A stretch of 64,000 nucleotides of DNA. Origin: CBDCME01 sp965218865. GTDB taxonomy: Bacteria; Pseudomonadota; Alphaproteobacteria; JAAXGF01. The notes under the pieces were generated by a model. That model was not told where the DNA came from, ran no database searches, and saw only the letters and a program-made list of their open reading frames with translations. The DNA is taken from positions 1 to 64,000 of the forward strand of contig CBDCME010000004.1 of NCBI GenBank assembly GCA_965218865.1. The letters are read 5' to 3'. Within the stretch, counting starts at the first letter, position 1. Each line of letters begins with the position of its first letter. Made by a program: the position numbers and the translations under genes. Shown here one piece after another: positions 37,815 to 46,630 of the stretch.

Positions 37815-39894
37815 CAGGGCTAGTTTTTTGTCCGCCCAGTGATCAGGGTGAGGTGATCGCGGCGCTGGCCATTTCATTCTCGGTGTGGCAGTGTGCCGGT
37901 CATGGCGACGCTGCCGGTCTCGGATTCGTCCATTGATTTGCGCGCGGTCACGGTGCGTCCGACCTGGGGCGCGCAGGAGCACCGGCGCTGGGACCGGTTG
38001 GTGGAGCAGCACCACTACCTGGCGTTCCACGGCGTCATCGGCAAGGGCCTGCGCCATGTCGCGGTGCATGGCGAGACCTGGCTCGCACTGATCGGCTGGC
38101 AGCCCGGCGCGTTCAAGCTGGGCGCGCGTGATCGCTGGATCGGGTGGTCGGCCGAGCAGCAGTTCCGGCGTCTGCATCTGATCGCCAACAACTCGCGCTT
38201 CGTCATTCTGACGCCTGGCCGAGTGCCGAACCTGGCCTCCCGTGTGCTGGGGCTGAGCCTGCGGCGGCTGTCTGAGGACATCCAGGCGGTGCACGGATAT
38301 CCGGCTCTTCTGGCGGAGACGTTCGTGGACGTCTCGCGATTTGCCGGCACCTGCTACCGCGCGTCGAACTGGCGCTCTCTGGGGCTGACGCGGGGCTTTG
38401 CCCGTGAGCCCGGAGGGGCAGCGCGCTGGCGCCACCACGGTCAGCCCAAGGAGGTCTTCGTGTTCGGACTGACAGACGGCGCCCCCGAGGCGCTGAGCCG
38501 TACCGGGATGCCGGCACACTGGAACGCCGAGCAGCACACCGAGCCGATGGCCGCGCCCCGGCTGCGCAGCCTGTTCGAGTGTCTGGGTGAGGTGCCCGAG
38601 TACCGCCATGCCCGGGGCAAGCGCTATGCGCTCAACACCATTCTGGTGATCGCCGTCGCCGCCCGGCTTGCCGGATACCGGGGGGTGAACGCGTTCGCCC
38701 AGTTCGCCGCCCTGCTCTCCCAGGAGCAGCTCGAGGCGGTGGGTGCGTTCTGGAGCCCTTCCAAACAGCGCTACACCCCGCCCGCGATCACCACCTTCCA
38801 CAAGACCCTCACCGCCCTGCCGCCAGAGACCCTGGACAACGCGATTAGCCAGTGGACCGGCCAGCATGGCAGCGCGCACGCGCCGGTCGCCATGGACGGA
38901 AAGGATCTGCGCGGCGCCTCGAAGCAGACCGAAGACGGGCGCAGGATGATGGTGGCGGCGGTCGAGCACGACACCGGCGTGGTCCTCGGGCAGGTCGAGG
39001 TCGACCGCAAGAGCAACGAAATCCCGGCCGTGCGCGAACTCTCCAGCGGCCTCGACCTCACAGGCCGGATCGTCACCATGGACGCGATGCACGCTCAGCA
39101 CGAGACCGCGCGCTGCCTGCTCGGGCGTCGCGCCGACTACGTGATGAGCGCGGTCAAGGACAACCAGGAGATGATCTTCGAAGACCTCAAGGCGATCGAC
39201 TTCAGCGATGCGCTCTGGCACGAAACCGTCGACAAGGGCCATGGCCGCATCGAGCGCCGACGCTGCGCCGTCGTCGACCTCTCCGCTGCCGAGTGGGACG
39301 GCTACGCCAACCTCCACGGGCGACGCCAGGCCATGCGCATCGAGCGCGAACGCGAGATCCTCAAGACCGGCAAGCGCAGCATCAAGGTGACCTGGAGCCT
39401 CACCTCGCTCGGCGCAGAGCGCGCCGGACCCGAGGAGTTGCTCGAACTGGTGCGCAACCACTGGCATATCGAGAACCGCCTGCACTACGTGCGCGACTTC
39501 ACCTACGACGAAGACCGATGCCGGGCCTACGTGCGTCACCTGCCCAGAAATCTCGCCTGCTTGACCAACGCGGCCATCGCCATCGTGCGCTGCGACGGAC
39601 GCTTCCGTTATCTGCCCGAGGCCAACCGGCACTATGCCGCCCGGGCGCAGGAGGCCCTCGACGCGATCATGACCGCGCCCATCGCCTGAGACAGCACGCC
39701 TCTCCCCCGGACCGGGACGTGCCGCCGAGCGGCGCGGGCGGACCGGTGTGCCTGTCGAATCCGAAAACGCCGTCCGGTGGCTTCGAGCAGTCCCCATGAC
39801 GTCGTCGAGGCAAGCTCGGGGCTCCCCGAACCCCGTGCACCGAGCACGATCCCACTCATCCCGAACCCTCAACCGCGACTAAAAATTGTTCCTG
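37815..39894 (+). mobile_element. ISAs1-family insertion sequence with DruA domain, copy 1
   Basis: A 2080-bp element with imperfect ends: CAGGGCTAGTTTTTTGTC on the left and CAGGAACAATTTTTAGTC as the inverted right end. It carries one transposase gene and about 205 bp of non-coding sequence after it. It is longer than classical ISAs1/H-repeat elements because of the extra N-terminal DruA domain. Confidence 0.92.
37902..39689 (+). CDS. DruA (DUF4338) - ISAs1 DDE transposase fusion, copy 1
   Basis: A 595-aa protein. Residues about 12-205 match the DUF4338/DruA domain: WDRLVEQHHYLAFHGVIG, FKLGARDRWIGWSAEQQF, NNSRFVILTPGRVPNLAS, AETFVDVSRFAGTCYRASNW, GLTRGFAR. Residues about 220-570 match the ISAs1/H-repeat transposase: LRSLFECLGEVPEYRHARGK, Asp332 in AMDGKDLRG, Asp394 in TMDAMHAQ, and Glu524 in NHWHIENRLHYVRDF, forming a DDE triad. 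DruA is named from the Druantia anti-phage system; its biochemical role is not established here. ATG 37902 was chosen; an in-frame GTG lies at 37893. This copy has Lys495 where copy 2 has Glu. Confidence 0.92.
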   Translation: MATLPVSDSSIDLRAVTVRPTWGAQEHRRWDRLVEQHHYLAFHGVIGKGLRHVAVHGETWLALIGWQPGAFKLGARDRWIGWSAEQQFRRLHLIANNSRFVILTPGRVPNLASRVLGLSLRRLSEDIQAVHGYPALLAETFVDVSRFAGTCYRASNWRSLGLTRGFAREPGGAARWRHHGQPKEVFVFGLTDGAPEALSRTGMPAHWNAEQHTEPMAAPRLRSLFECLGEVPEYRHARGKRYALNTILVIAVAARLAGYRGVNAFAQFAALLSQEQLEAVGAFWSPSKQRYTPPAITTFHKTLTALPPETLDNAISQWTGQHGSAHAPVAMDGKDLRGASKQTEDGRRMMVAAVEHDTGVVLGQVEVDRKSNEIPAVRELSSGLDLTGRIVTMDAMHAQHETARCLLGRRADYVMSAVKDNQEMIFEDLKAIDFSDALWHETVDKGHGRIERRRCAVVDLSAAEWDGYANLHGRRQAMRIEREREILKTGKRSIKVTWSLTSLGAERAGPEELLELVRNHWHIENRLHYVRDFTYDEDRCRAYVRHLPRNLACLTNAAIAIVRCDGRFRYLPEANRHYAARAQEALDAIMTAPIA

Positions 39895-40419
39895 CAGGTA
39901 ACCCGGCGTCGACGGCCGCGGGTCGTATTCGAATTCGGCTCGGGGTATTCCACGCTGGTCCTCGCCGAGGCCTTACGGCGCAACAGCAAAGAAAAACAAC
40001 CGGTATACCTGTATAGCTTCGAAACGAAGCCGTCATGGGCGGAACGAACGCGGCACGGGATTACCGACGGCTTGGAAAGTGTTTGCGAGATTCGCGATTG
40101 TGGTGTCGAGGTATGCACTCTGGAAGGGGACAAGGCATACGTGCATACCAACGTGCCGGATGTGGTACCGGACATGATTTATCTCGACGGTCCGGGCTGC
40201 GGGGGTGCCGACATCCAGGGCGCGGCGGATATTCTGCGCTTGGAGAAAAAACTGCCCGAAAGATTCCTCTTGATCGTCGACGGGCGAAAACAGACAGCGC
40301 GGTTTCTTTCGCGGCATTTGAAACGAACATTCGCGTATTCGGAAGCGCGCGGAATTTTCAATCGGGCCTACCGGCTACGCTTTTTCGACTTCGCGAATGG
40401 CGAGACGCGGGACACCTGA
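39895..40419 (+). pseudogene. 5'-truncated SAM-methyltransferase-like protein (transposon cargo)
   Basis: The frame is open from the IS end and reads VTRRRRPRVVFEFGSGYS, TLVLAEALRRN, an SAM-binding-like glycine loop, then DVVPDMIYLDGPG and FLLIVDGRKQTARFL, ending in TGA at 40417-40419. The N-terminus is cut by the right end of IS copy 1. The fold looks like a class I methyltransferase domain of a glycan or small-molecule type; substrate unknown. Confidence 0.6.
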
Positions 40420-40497
40420 GATCGGACGTCGCAGGTCGACCCATCGTCTTCGAGGGCCGGGCGCAGGTACGAAATAGCTTGATCAAGGGGTAACGGC

Positions 40498-41260
40498 ATG
40501 CTGCGGGGCAAGCGCGCGATCGTGACCGGATCGACCAGCGGCATCGGTGCCGGTATCGCCCGCGCCCTGGCCGAAGCCGGGTGCCAGGTTCTGTTGAACG
40601 GGTTCGGGGACGACGCGGCGATCGAACGCCAGCGGACCGAGTTGAGCGCGCTGAACGGCCGTGGCCCACCATCCCGCGGATATCTCCCGCCCCGAAGAGA
40701 TCGTCGCTCTCGTCGCGGCGGCGGGCTTCGGCGGCATCGATATACTGGTCAACAACGCCGGCGTTCAGCACGTCGCGCCGATCGAGGAATTTCCGGTCGC
40801 GCGTTGGGACGCCCTGATGGCGATCAATCTTTCGGCCGCGTTTCACACCATTCGGGCCGCCCTCCCCGGCATGAAGCGGCGTGATTGGGGGCGGATCATC
40901 AATATCGCCTCCGCCCATGGATTGGTCGCCTCGGCCGAAAAGGCGGGGTAGCCACGAAATTCGGCCTTGTGGGCCTGACCAAGGTCGTGGCCCTGGAAAC
41001 CGCTCGAACAGGGATCACCTGCAACGCTATTTGCCCCGGCTGGGCACGAACGCCCCTGGTCGAACGCCAACTAGAGGTGCGCGCGGCGCAAGAGGGCGTT
41101 TCCCTTGAGCGGGCACGCAAGACCTATTACGCGAAAAACAACCCTCGATGCGGTTCGTCGAGCCTAATGATATCGGCGCCTTCTCCACCTCTGCGGCGAT
41201 TCCGCGACCGCCATCACCGGCGCGACGTTATCCATCGACGGAGGCTGGACCGCGGGATAA
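40498..41260 (+). pseudogene. 3-hydroxybutyrate dehydrogenase (SDR), decayed by several frameshifts
   Basis: The start reads MLRGKRAIVTGSTSGIGAGI (TGxxxGIG NAD-binding motif). After a frameshift near 40655 it continues DILVNNAGVQHVAPIEEFP and IINIASAHGLVASAEKA. A second lesion near 40945 removes the catalytic Tyr of the YxxxK motif, and the sequence resumes as VATKFGLVGLTKVVALETA and NAICPGWARTPLVERQ. A third shift near 41150 precedes AITGATLSIDGGWTAG and TAA at 41258-41260. The family oxidises 3-hydroxybutyrate in polyhydroxybutyrate metabolism. It is clearly non-functional. Confidence 0.88.
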
Positions 41261-41338
41261 AAACCGTCGCGTCTCGGGCCGCTGATTCTTGTCGGGGAAC
41301 GGGACCTAACCCCATATGGCCCCGCTACAATTCCATTG

Positions 41339-43418
41339 CAGGGCTAGTTTTTTGTCCGCCCAGTGATCAGGGTGAGGTGATCGCGGCGCTGGCCATTTCA
41401 TTCTCGGTGTGGCAGTGTGCCGGTCATGGCGACGCTGCCGGTCTCGGATTCGTCCATTGATTTGCGCGCGGTCACGGTGCGTCCGACCTGGGGCGCGCAG
41501 GAGCACCGGCGCTGGGACCGGTTGGTGGAGCAGCACCACTACCTGGCGTTCCACGGCGTCATCGGCAAGGGCCTGCGCCATGTCGCGGTGCATGGCGAGA
41601 CCTGGCTCGCACTGATCGGCTGGCAGCCCGGCGCGTTCAAGCTGGGCGCGCGTGATCGCTGGATCGGGTGGTCGGCCGAGCAGCAGTTCCGGCGTCTGCA
41701 TCTGATCGCCAACAACTCGCGCTTCGTCATTCTGACGCCTGGCCGAGTGCCGAACCTGGCCTCCCGTGTGCTGGGGCTGAGCCTGCGGCGGCTGTCTGAG
41801 GACATCCAGGCGGTGCACGGATATCCGGCTCTTCTGGCGGAGACGTTCGTGGACGTCTCGCGATTTGCCGGCACCTGCTACCGCGCGTCGAACTGGCGCT
41901 CTCTGGGGCTGACGCGGGGCTTTGCCCGTGAGCCCGGAGGGGCAGCGCGCTGGCGCCACCACGGTCAGCCCAAGGAGGTCTTCGTGTTCGGACTGACAGA
42001 CGGCGCCCCCGAGGCGCTGAGCCGTACCGGGATGCCGGCACACTGGAACGCCGAGCAGCACACCGAGCCGATGGCCGCGCCCCGGCTGCGCAGCCTGTTC
42101 GAGTGTCTGGGTGAGGTGCCCGAGTACCGCCATGCCCGGGGCAAGCGCTATGCGCTCAACACCATTCTGGTGATCGCCGTCGCCGCCCGGCTTGCCGGAT
42201 ACCGGGGGGTGAACGCGTTCGCCCAGTTCGCCGCCCTGCTCTCCCAGGAGCAGCTCGAGGCGGTGGGTGCGTTCTGGAGCCCTTCCAAACAGCGCTACAC
42301 CCCGCCCGCGATCACCACCTTCCACAAGACCCTCACCGCCCTGCCGCCAGAGACCCTGGACAACGCGATTAGCCAGTGGACCGGCCAGCATGGCAGCGCG
42401 CACGCGCCGGTCGCCATGGACGGAAAGGATCTGCGCGGCGCCTCGAAGCAGACCGAAGACGGGCGCAGGATGATGGTGGCGGCGGTCGAGCACGACACCG
42501 GCGTGGTCCTCGGGCAGGTCGAGGTCGACCGCAAGAGCAACGAAATCCCGGCCGTGCGCGAACTCTCCAGCGGCCTCGACCTCACAGGCCGGATCGTCAC
42601 CATGGACGCGATGCACGCTCAGCACGAGACCGCGCGCTGCCTGCTCGGGCGTCGCGCCGACTACGTGATGAGCGCGGTCAAGGACAACCAGGAGATGATC
42701 TTCGAAGACCTCAAGGCGATCGACTTCAGCGATGCGCTCTGGCACGAAACCGTCGACAAGGGCCATGGCCGCATCGAGCGCCGACGCTGCGCCGTCGTCG
42801 ACCTCTCCGCTGCCGAGTGGGACGGCTACGCCAACCTCCACGGGCGACGCCAGGCCATGCGCATCGAGCGCGAACGCGAGATCCTCAAGACCGGCAAGCG
42901 CAGCATCGAGGTGACCTGGAGCCTCACCTCGCTCGGCGCAGAGCGCGCCGGACCCGAGGAGTTGCTCGAACTGGTGCGCAACCACTGGCATATCGAGAAC
43001 CGCCTGCACTACGTGCGCGACTTCACCTACGACGAAGACCGATGCCGGGCCTACGTGCGTCACCTGCCCAGAAATCTCGCCTGCTTGACCAACGCGGCCA
43101 TCGCCATCGTGCGCTGCGACGGACGCTTCCGTTATCTGCCCGAGGCCAACCGGCACTATGCCGCCCGGGCGCAGGAGGCCCTCGACGCGATCATGACCGC
43201 GCCCATCGCCTGAGACAGCACGCCTCTCCCCCGGACCGGGACGTGCCGCCGAGCGGCGCGGGCGGACCGGTGTGCCTGTCGAATCCGAAAACGCCGTCCG
43301 GTGGCTTCGAGCAGTCCCCATGACGTCGTCGAGGCAAGCTCGGGGCTCCCCGAACCCCGTGCACCGAGCACGATCCCACTCATCCCGAACCCTCAACCGC
43401 GACTAAAAATTGTTCCTG
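41339..43418 (+). mobile_element. ISAs1-family insertion sequence with DruA domain, copy 2
   Basis: A 2080-bp element, the same length as copy 1 and nearly identical over its full length, in the same orientation. Its left flank is cargo (ATTCCATTG) and its right flank is the shared duplication AAGGCGTTGT. Near-identity points to recent duplication. Confidence 0.92.
41426..43213 (+). CDS. DruA (DUF4338) - ISAs1 DDE transposase fusion, copy 2
   Basis: Same 595-aa architecture as copy 1: DruA domain (about 12-205) and DDE transposase (about 220-570, Asp332, Asp394, Glu524). It differs from copy 1 by Glu instead of Lys at residue 495 (RSIEVTW), between the second Asp and the catalytic Glu. Both copies appear intact. 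An in-frame GTG lies at 41417 upstream of the chosen ATG. Confidence 0.92.
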   Translation: MATLPVSDSSIDLRAVTVRPTWGAQEHRRWDRLVEQHHYLAFHGVIGKGLRHVAVHGETWLALIGWQPGAFKLGARDRWIGWSAEQQFRRLHLIANNSRFVILTPGRVPNLASRVLGLSLRRLSEDIQAVHGYPALLAETFVDVSRFAGTCYRASNWRSLGLTRGFAREPGGAARWRHHGQPKEVFVFGLTDGAPEALSRTGMPAHWNAEQHTEPMAAPRLRSLFECLGEVPEYRHARGKRYALNTILVIAVAARLAGYRGVNAFAQFAALLSQEQLEAVGAFWSPSKQRYTPPAITTFHKTLTALPPETLDNAISQWTGQHGSAHAPVAMDGKDLRGASKQTEDGRRMMVAAVEHDTGVVLGQVEVDRKSNEIPAVRELSSGLDLTGRIVTMDAMHAQHETARCLLGRRADYVMSAVKDNQEMIFEDLKAIDFSDALWHETVDKGHGRIERRRCAVVDLSAAEWDGYANLHGRRQAMRIEREREILKTGKRSIEVTWSLTSLGAERAGPEELLELVRNHWHIENRLHYVRDFTYDEDRCRAYVRHLPRNLACLTNAAIAIVRCDGRFRYLPEANRHYAARAQEALDAIMTAPIA

Positions 43419-43428
43419 AAGGCGTTGT
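43419..43428. repeat. 10-bp target-site duplication, right copy
   Basis: AAGGCGTTGT, identical to 37805-37814, directly outside the right end of IS copy 2. In the flippase frame these bases encode part of DNAL. Confidence 0.92.
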
Positions 43429-44447
43429 CTTTTTCACGGCCGCTAGCGATCAGAAGGATACGAACGATATAGGCGATCCCGCTGAAGGCGCCGAAGATCG
43501 CCAACCAGCGGACGAAAGGCACCGAGGCCATCCACTTCGGCCCCAGGACAACGGCGACGAGATCATCGGCGACCGTCGCCAATCCCGCGCCCAGGGCACA
43601 ACAGACGATGGCCACCGCGCCGACAGCCTTGAGGAAGGCCGCCCCGAGTTCCCGGGCATCGTGCGCCAATTTGGCGAAGCCAGGCAAGAGCGAGCGCTCG
43701 AGGGGCAAGACGATCTCGCTGGTCAGCATCAGCGAGATACTGGCGGCGACGGAATAGTTGCCCATCGACGAGACGTTGGCGATGACGAGCTCGTCGGTCC
43801 GGTTGGATAGGAACTCGCCGAGGCGGAAAAACAGCATCCAACGCGAAAAACGCCAGATCTCGCCGAGTTTCCGCGCCGAAATACGGGGCCGGTAACGGTG
43901 CATGACGTAACTCAAGACGAGCTGCAACGTGGGTCCGGTCACCATGCCGATCGCGAGGGCCCAGTAATTCCGATAGAGCCAGGCGATCGATACCGTGACA
44001 ACGAACGTCAGCAAGCGGCCAACCACAAAAAATCGGAATTCCTTCGCGAACTGAAACTCCTTGCGGAAAGCGACGATGCCGATGTTCTCGAATCCGCTGA
44101 CAAGCGGGCGCAGGGCAAGGAACTGTATGACCGGGACCACGCGCGGCTCGGCGAAGAAAATCCCCGCCAATGGCGCCACAGTGAAGATCAGGGCCGCGGT
44201 GATGACGCCGATCAGTATATTCAACGTCCAGGCCGCGTCGTAATGGTCCCGCGTGGCGTCCTGGTTTTGGATCAGCGCGATATCCGAATGGACCCACGAC
44301 AACACCTCCATGAAACCGACGACGATCGCCGACATGGCAACGAGGCCGTAATCCTCGCAGAAGGCGGGCCAGAATGATCGTGCTGAGCAAACCGATGGCG
44401 CGCATGAACCAACGCATCGAGATCATCCAGGTGGATCCCCGAACCAT
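43419..44447 (-). pseudogene. Polysaccharide flippase, N-terminal part with its own frameshift
   Basis: From ATG 44447 the first frame reads MVRGSTWMISMRWFMRAIGL and LSTIILARLL, a flippase N-terminus. Near 44355 the frame changes and continues EDYGLVAMSAIVVGFMEVLS, DIALIQNQDATRDHYDAAW, RPRISARKLGEIWRFSRW and ASGREKDNA, where the transposon interrupts it. MOP-family flippases move lipid-linked oligosaccharides across the inner membrane. A small deletion in the ARLLTPEDYG-like motif explains the shift. The gene thus has two independent lesions. Confidence 0.88.
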
Positions 44448-44910
44448 GTGCCGCCCGACGGCCCGCGGACTTGGTGCTCGATCGTTCCCCATCACGTCAT
44501 CCGTACAGCCCGGCTCCCGGGCACCGATTTCCGATTCCACCCAGCGCAACGGGAATTCAGCGGTTGTTCCCGCGCGGCATCGCGCGCGAACCCGGCCCCG
44601 AGGTGCGATGATCGGCCTCCGTCCGCACCGGCATGAATATTCCTTGTGTGAATCTGGTCACAGATTTTTTAATATTCTCACGGTATCCATGAATCGTTCG
44701 CAAAATACATGAAACCGTGAAGGAAGATCTTGGTTTGCCGAGCGCGGGCCGGGCCCGACCTTACATACGCGACCTGCGCGGGCATCCTCGACCGACCAGA
44801 ATTTTAGTTTAAGAATCACGCTTAACAGATTATAAACGTTCGTTTTTGTTTTTTTGATGGCTTTTTATGTCGTTGTCAACAGTCCAGAAGTTCATTAAGA
44901 GAGAGATAGG
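44448..44910. other. Intergenic region without a recognisable gene
   Basis: This stretch lies between divergent genes. Its right half is markedly AT-rich (44650-44880 with runs of T), consistent with promoter sequence for the gene at 44911. No RNA gene, repeat or conserved ORF was seen. Confidence 0.4.
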
Positions 44911-46630
44911 ATGACCGTCAACAGATATGTCCATATCATCCTTTCACTGGCTGTCGCCGGGTGGTTTCTAGCAACGCCAGCCCAAGCGGCGGATGCTTCC
45001 GGGCCCGTGCTGCGGCTCGCCGCGGTTGGGACGGACTCTCTCCCGTCCGAACGCTACGACACCACGCTCGTGCGTCGAATTCCAAGAACGTCTGGCTCAA
45101 CTCGGTCTCTACGGCGGGCGCGTCGACGGTCGGTTCGGACCGGAAACCGCGCGCGCAGTTCGCGTTTACGAATGTCAGTCCGGCATCCGCGTCGAAGGGC
45201 GTCCGACGCGAGCACTACTCGAAAATCTCGAATCGGCGACGGGCCAGGCGCAACGTTTGTTGCGCCGCTTGGACGTCATCCGCGAGGAGCAGATCGAGGC
45301 CGCGCGGCAGGCATTCGCCAACAACCCCGCGGCTCTCGAGCTTGTCGAACAGGCGGTCGCCGAGAATAAGTCCTCTCAGGAGGAAGCGGTCGATCCGGAG
45401 GTGTGCTTCGAGACGCCAACCGCGCGATGCCTTTTGAACGAGGCGATCGTGGCCTCAGGCAAGATCACCAAGGTTGATTTCCGGGACTGGGCGCTTGGCG
45501 ACATCGCCACGGCGCAGGCCGTTTCCGGTGACGTTACCGGGGCCCTGACGTCTGCCTCGCGGATGGCCGATGCGCGGCTCCTTTTGACTGCCCTGGGCAA
45601 GATCGCGCGGGTCCAGGCGAGAGCCGGCAATTTCGCCGAGGAACGACTAACCGCCCAGGCTCTTCCCGACAACAGGATGCAAGCGGAAGCATTGCTCGAA
45701 CTTGCCTCCGCTGAATTCGAGGCCGGCCGATTGGAGGACAGCGGTGAGACTTTGGCGGACGCCTTGGCCGTGGCCGAGCAAATTGACGATGTCCGCTGGC
45801 GAATCGGGCTGTTGAGCAATATCGCGGTGATCCAGATGAAAGCCGGCGATCCCACCGCCGCCGCAATGAGTTTCGAATCCGGGATGGCGCTCGCGGGCCA
45901 GCTTCGCTCCGCGGGCGAGCAATCGCGTCCGCTGGGCGAGATCGCCTCGGCCCAAGTGAAAGTGGGGAATCTCGGCGAGGCTCTTGACACGGTGGCGCAA
46001 ATCGAGGACGCCGATCACCGCACGCCGGTCCTTATTCTGGCTGCCGAGGCCCTCGCCGATTCGGGCAATATCGACGATGCGTTCGAGACCGCCATCTCGA
46101 TTCAGGACGCTCGTTACCGCGTCGTCGCCCTGGGTCGGGTTGCGGTGGCGCAACAATTGGCGGGGAAACCCGACGCGGCGCGATCGACCGTCTCCGAAGC
46201 GCGCGCCATCACCGAGGGGATCGAGTTCGGCTACGCCTATTCCTTTGCCTTGAGTCGGTTGGTTCAGGCCCAGGCCCAAATCGGGGATATAACCGGAGCC
46301 ATGAAGACCGCGGAGATCATCGAGGACGAACGGCTACGGGCCCACGCTTTCTGGTCGATCGCCGCGGCGCAGATCAAGGCGGGGGACGACGAAGGGGGGC
46401 GCAAAACGACGGCCTTGGCAATCGCCGAAGCCGAATCGGTCACCAGTGGCCTCGACCGAACTTGGTCTCTGTGCGAGATTGCCTTGGAGCAACATTTGGC
46501 GGGCGAGAAGGATGCTTCCCGGGATTCCTTCCAGCGTGGCTTGTCGGCGGCCCGGACGTTGAAATCTCCGACCTTCCGGGCCCGCGCGTTCGCCAAGCTC
46601 GCCGACACCCTCGTCCGGCTCAACCCCTAA
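44911..46630 (+). pseudogene. Secreted peptidoglycan-binding, TPR-like repeat protein with an N-terminal frameshift
   Basis: The first frame from ATG 44911 encodes a signal peptide (YVHIILSLAVAGWFLATPAQA). Around 45065-45075 coding passes to another frame, which begins EFQERLAQLGLYGGRVDGRF, a PG_binding_1 domain, then a helical linker. A long array of Ala-rich helical pairs of about 33-40 residues follows (for example LGDIATAQAVSGDVTGAL, IARVQARAGNFAEE, IASAQVKVGNLGEALDTV), resembling TPR/SEL1-like scaffolds, to TAA at 46628-46630. The fused protein would be periplasmic, about 570 aa. The shift is a single-base difference and could be a true lesion or a sequencing error. It ends 4 bp inside the convergent deacetylase gene. 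Confidence 0.7.

Larger units (their letters stand above)
37815..43418 (+). mobile_element. 5.6-kb composite transposon: two directly repeated DruA-ISAs1 elements with cargo
   Basis: Two 2080-bp insertion sequences (37815-39894 and 41339-43418) in the same orientation bracket 1444 bp of cargo. Only the outermost ends have a matching 10-bp duplication. The inner flanks (CAGGTAACCC right of the first IS, ATTCCATTG left of the second) do not match each other. The unit therefore inserted as a whole, or formed by recombination of an IS-plus-cargo circle into a resident IS. It interrupts the flippase gene on the opposite strand. The cargo holds two broken genes and no recognisable selectable function. 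Confidence 0.88.

Noticed and set aside
37800..39872. 690-aa minus-strand frame across each DruA-ISAs1 element
   Set aside because: Antisense shadow of the transposase. It repeats at both copies only because the elements are identical, and has low-complexity His/Arg/Asp composition.
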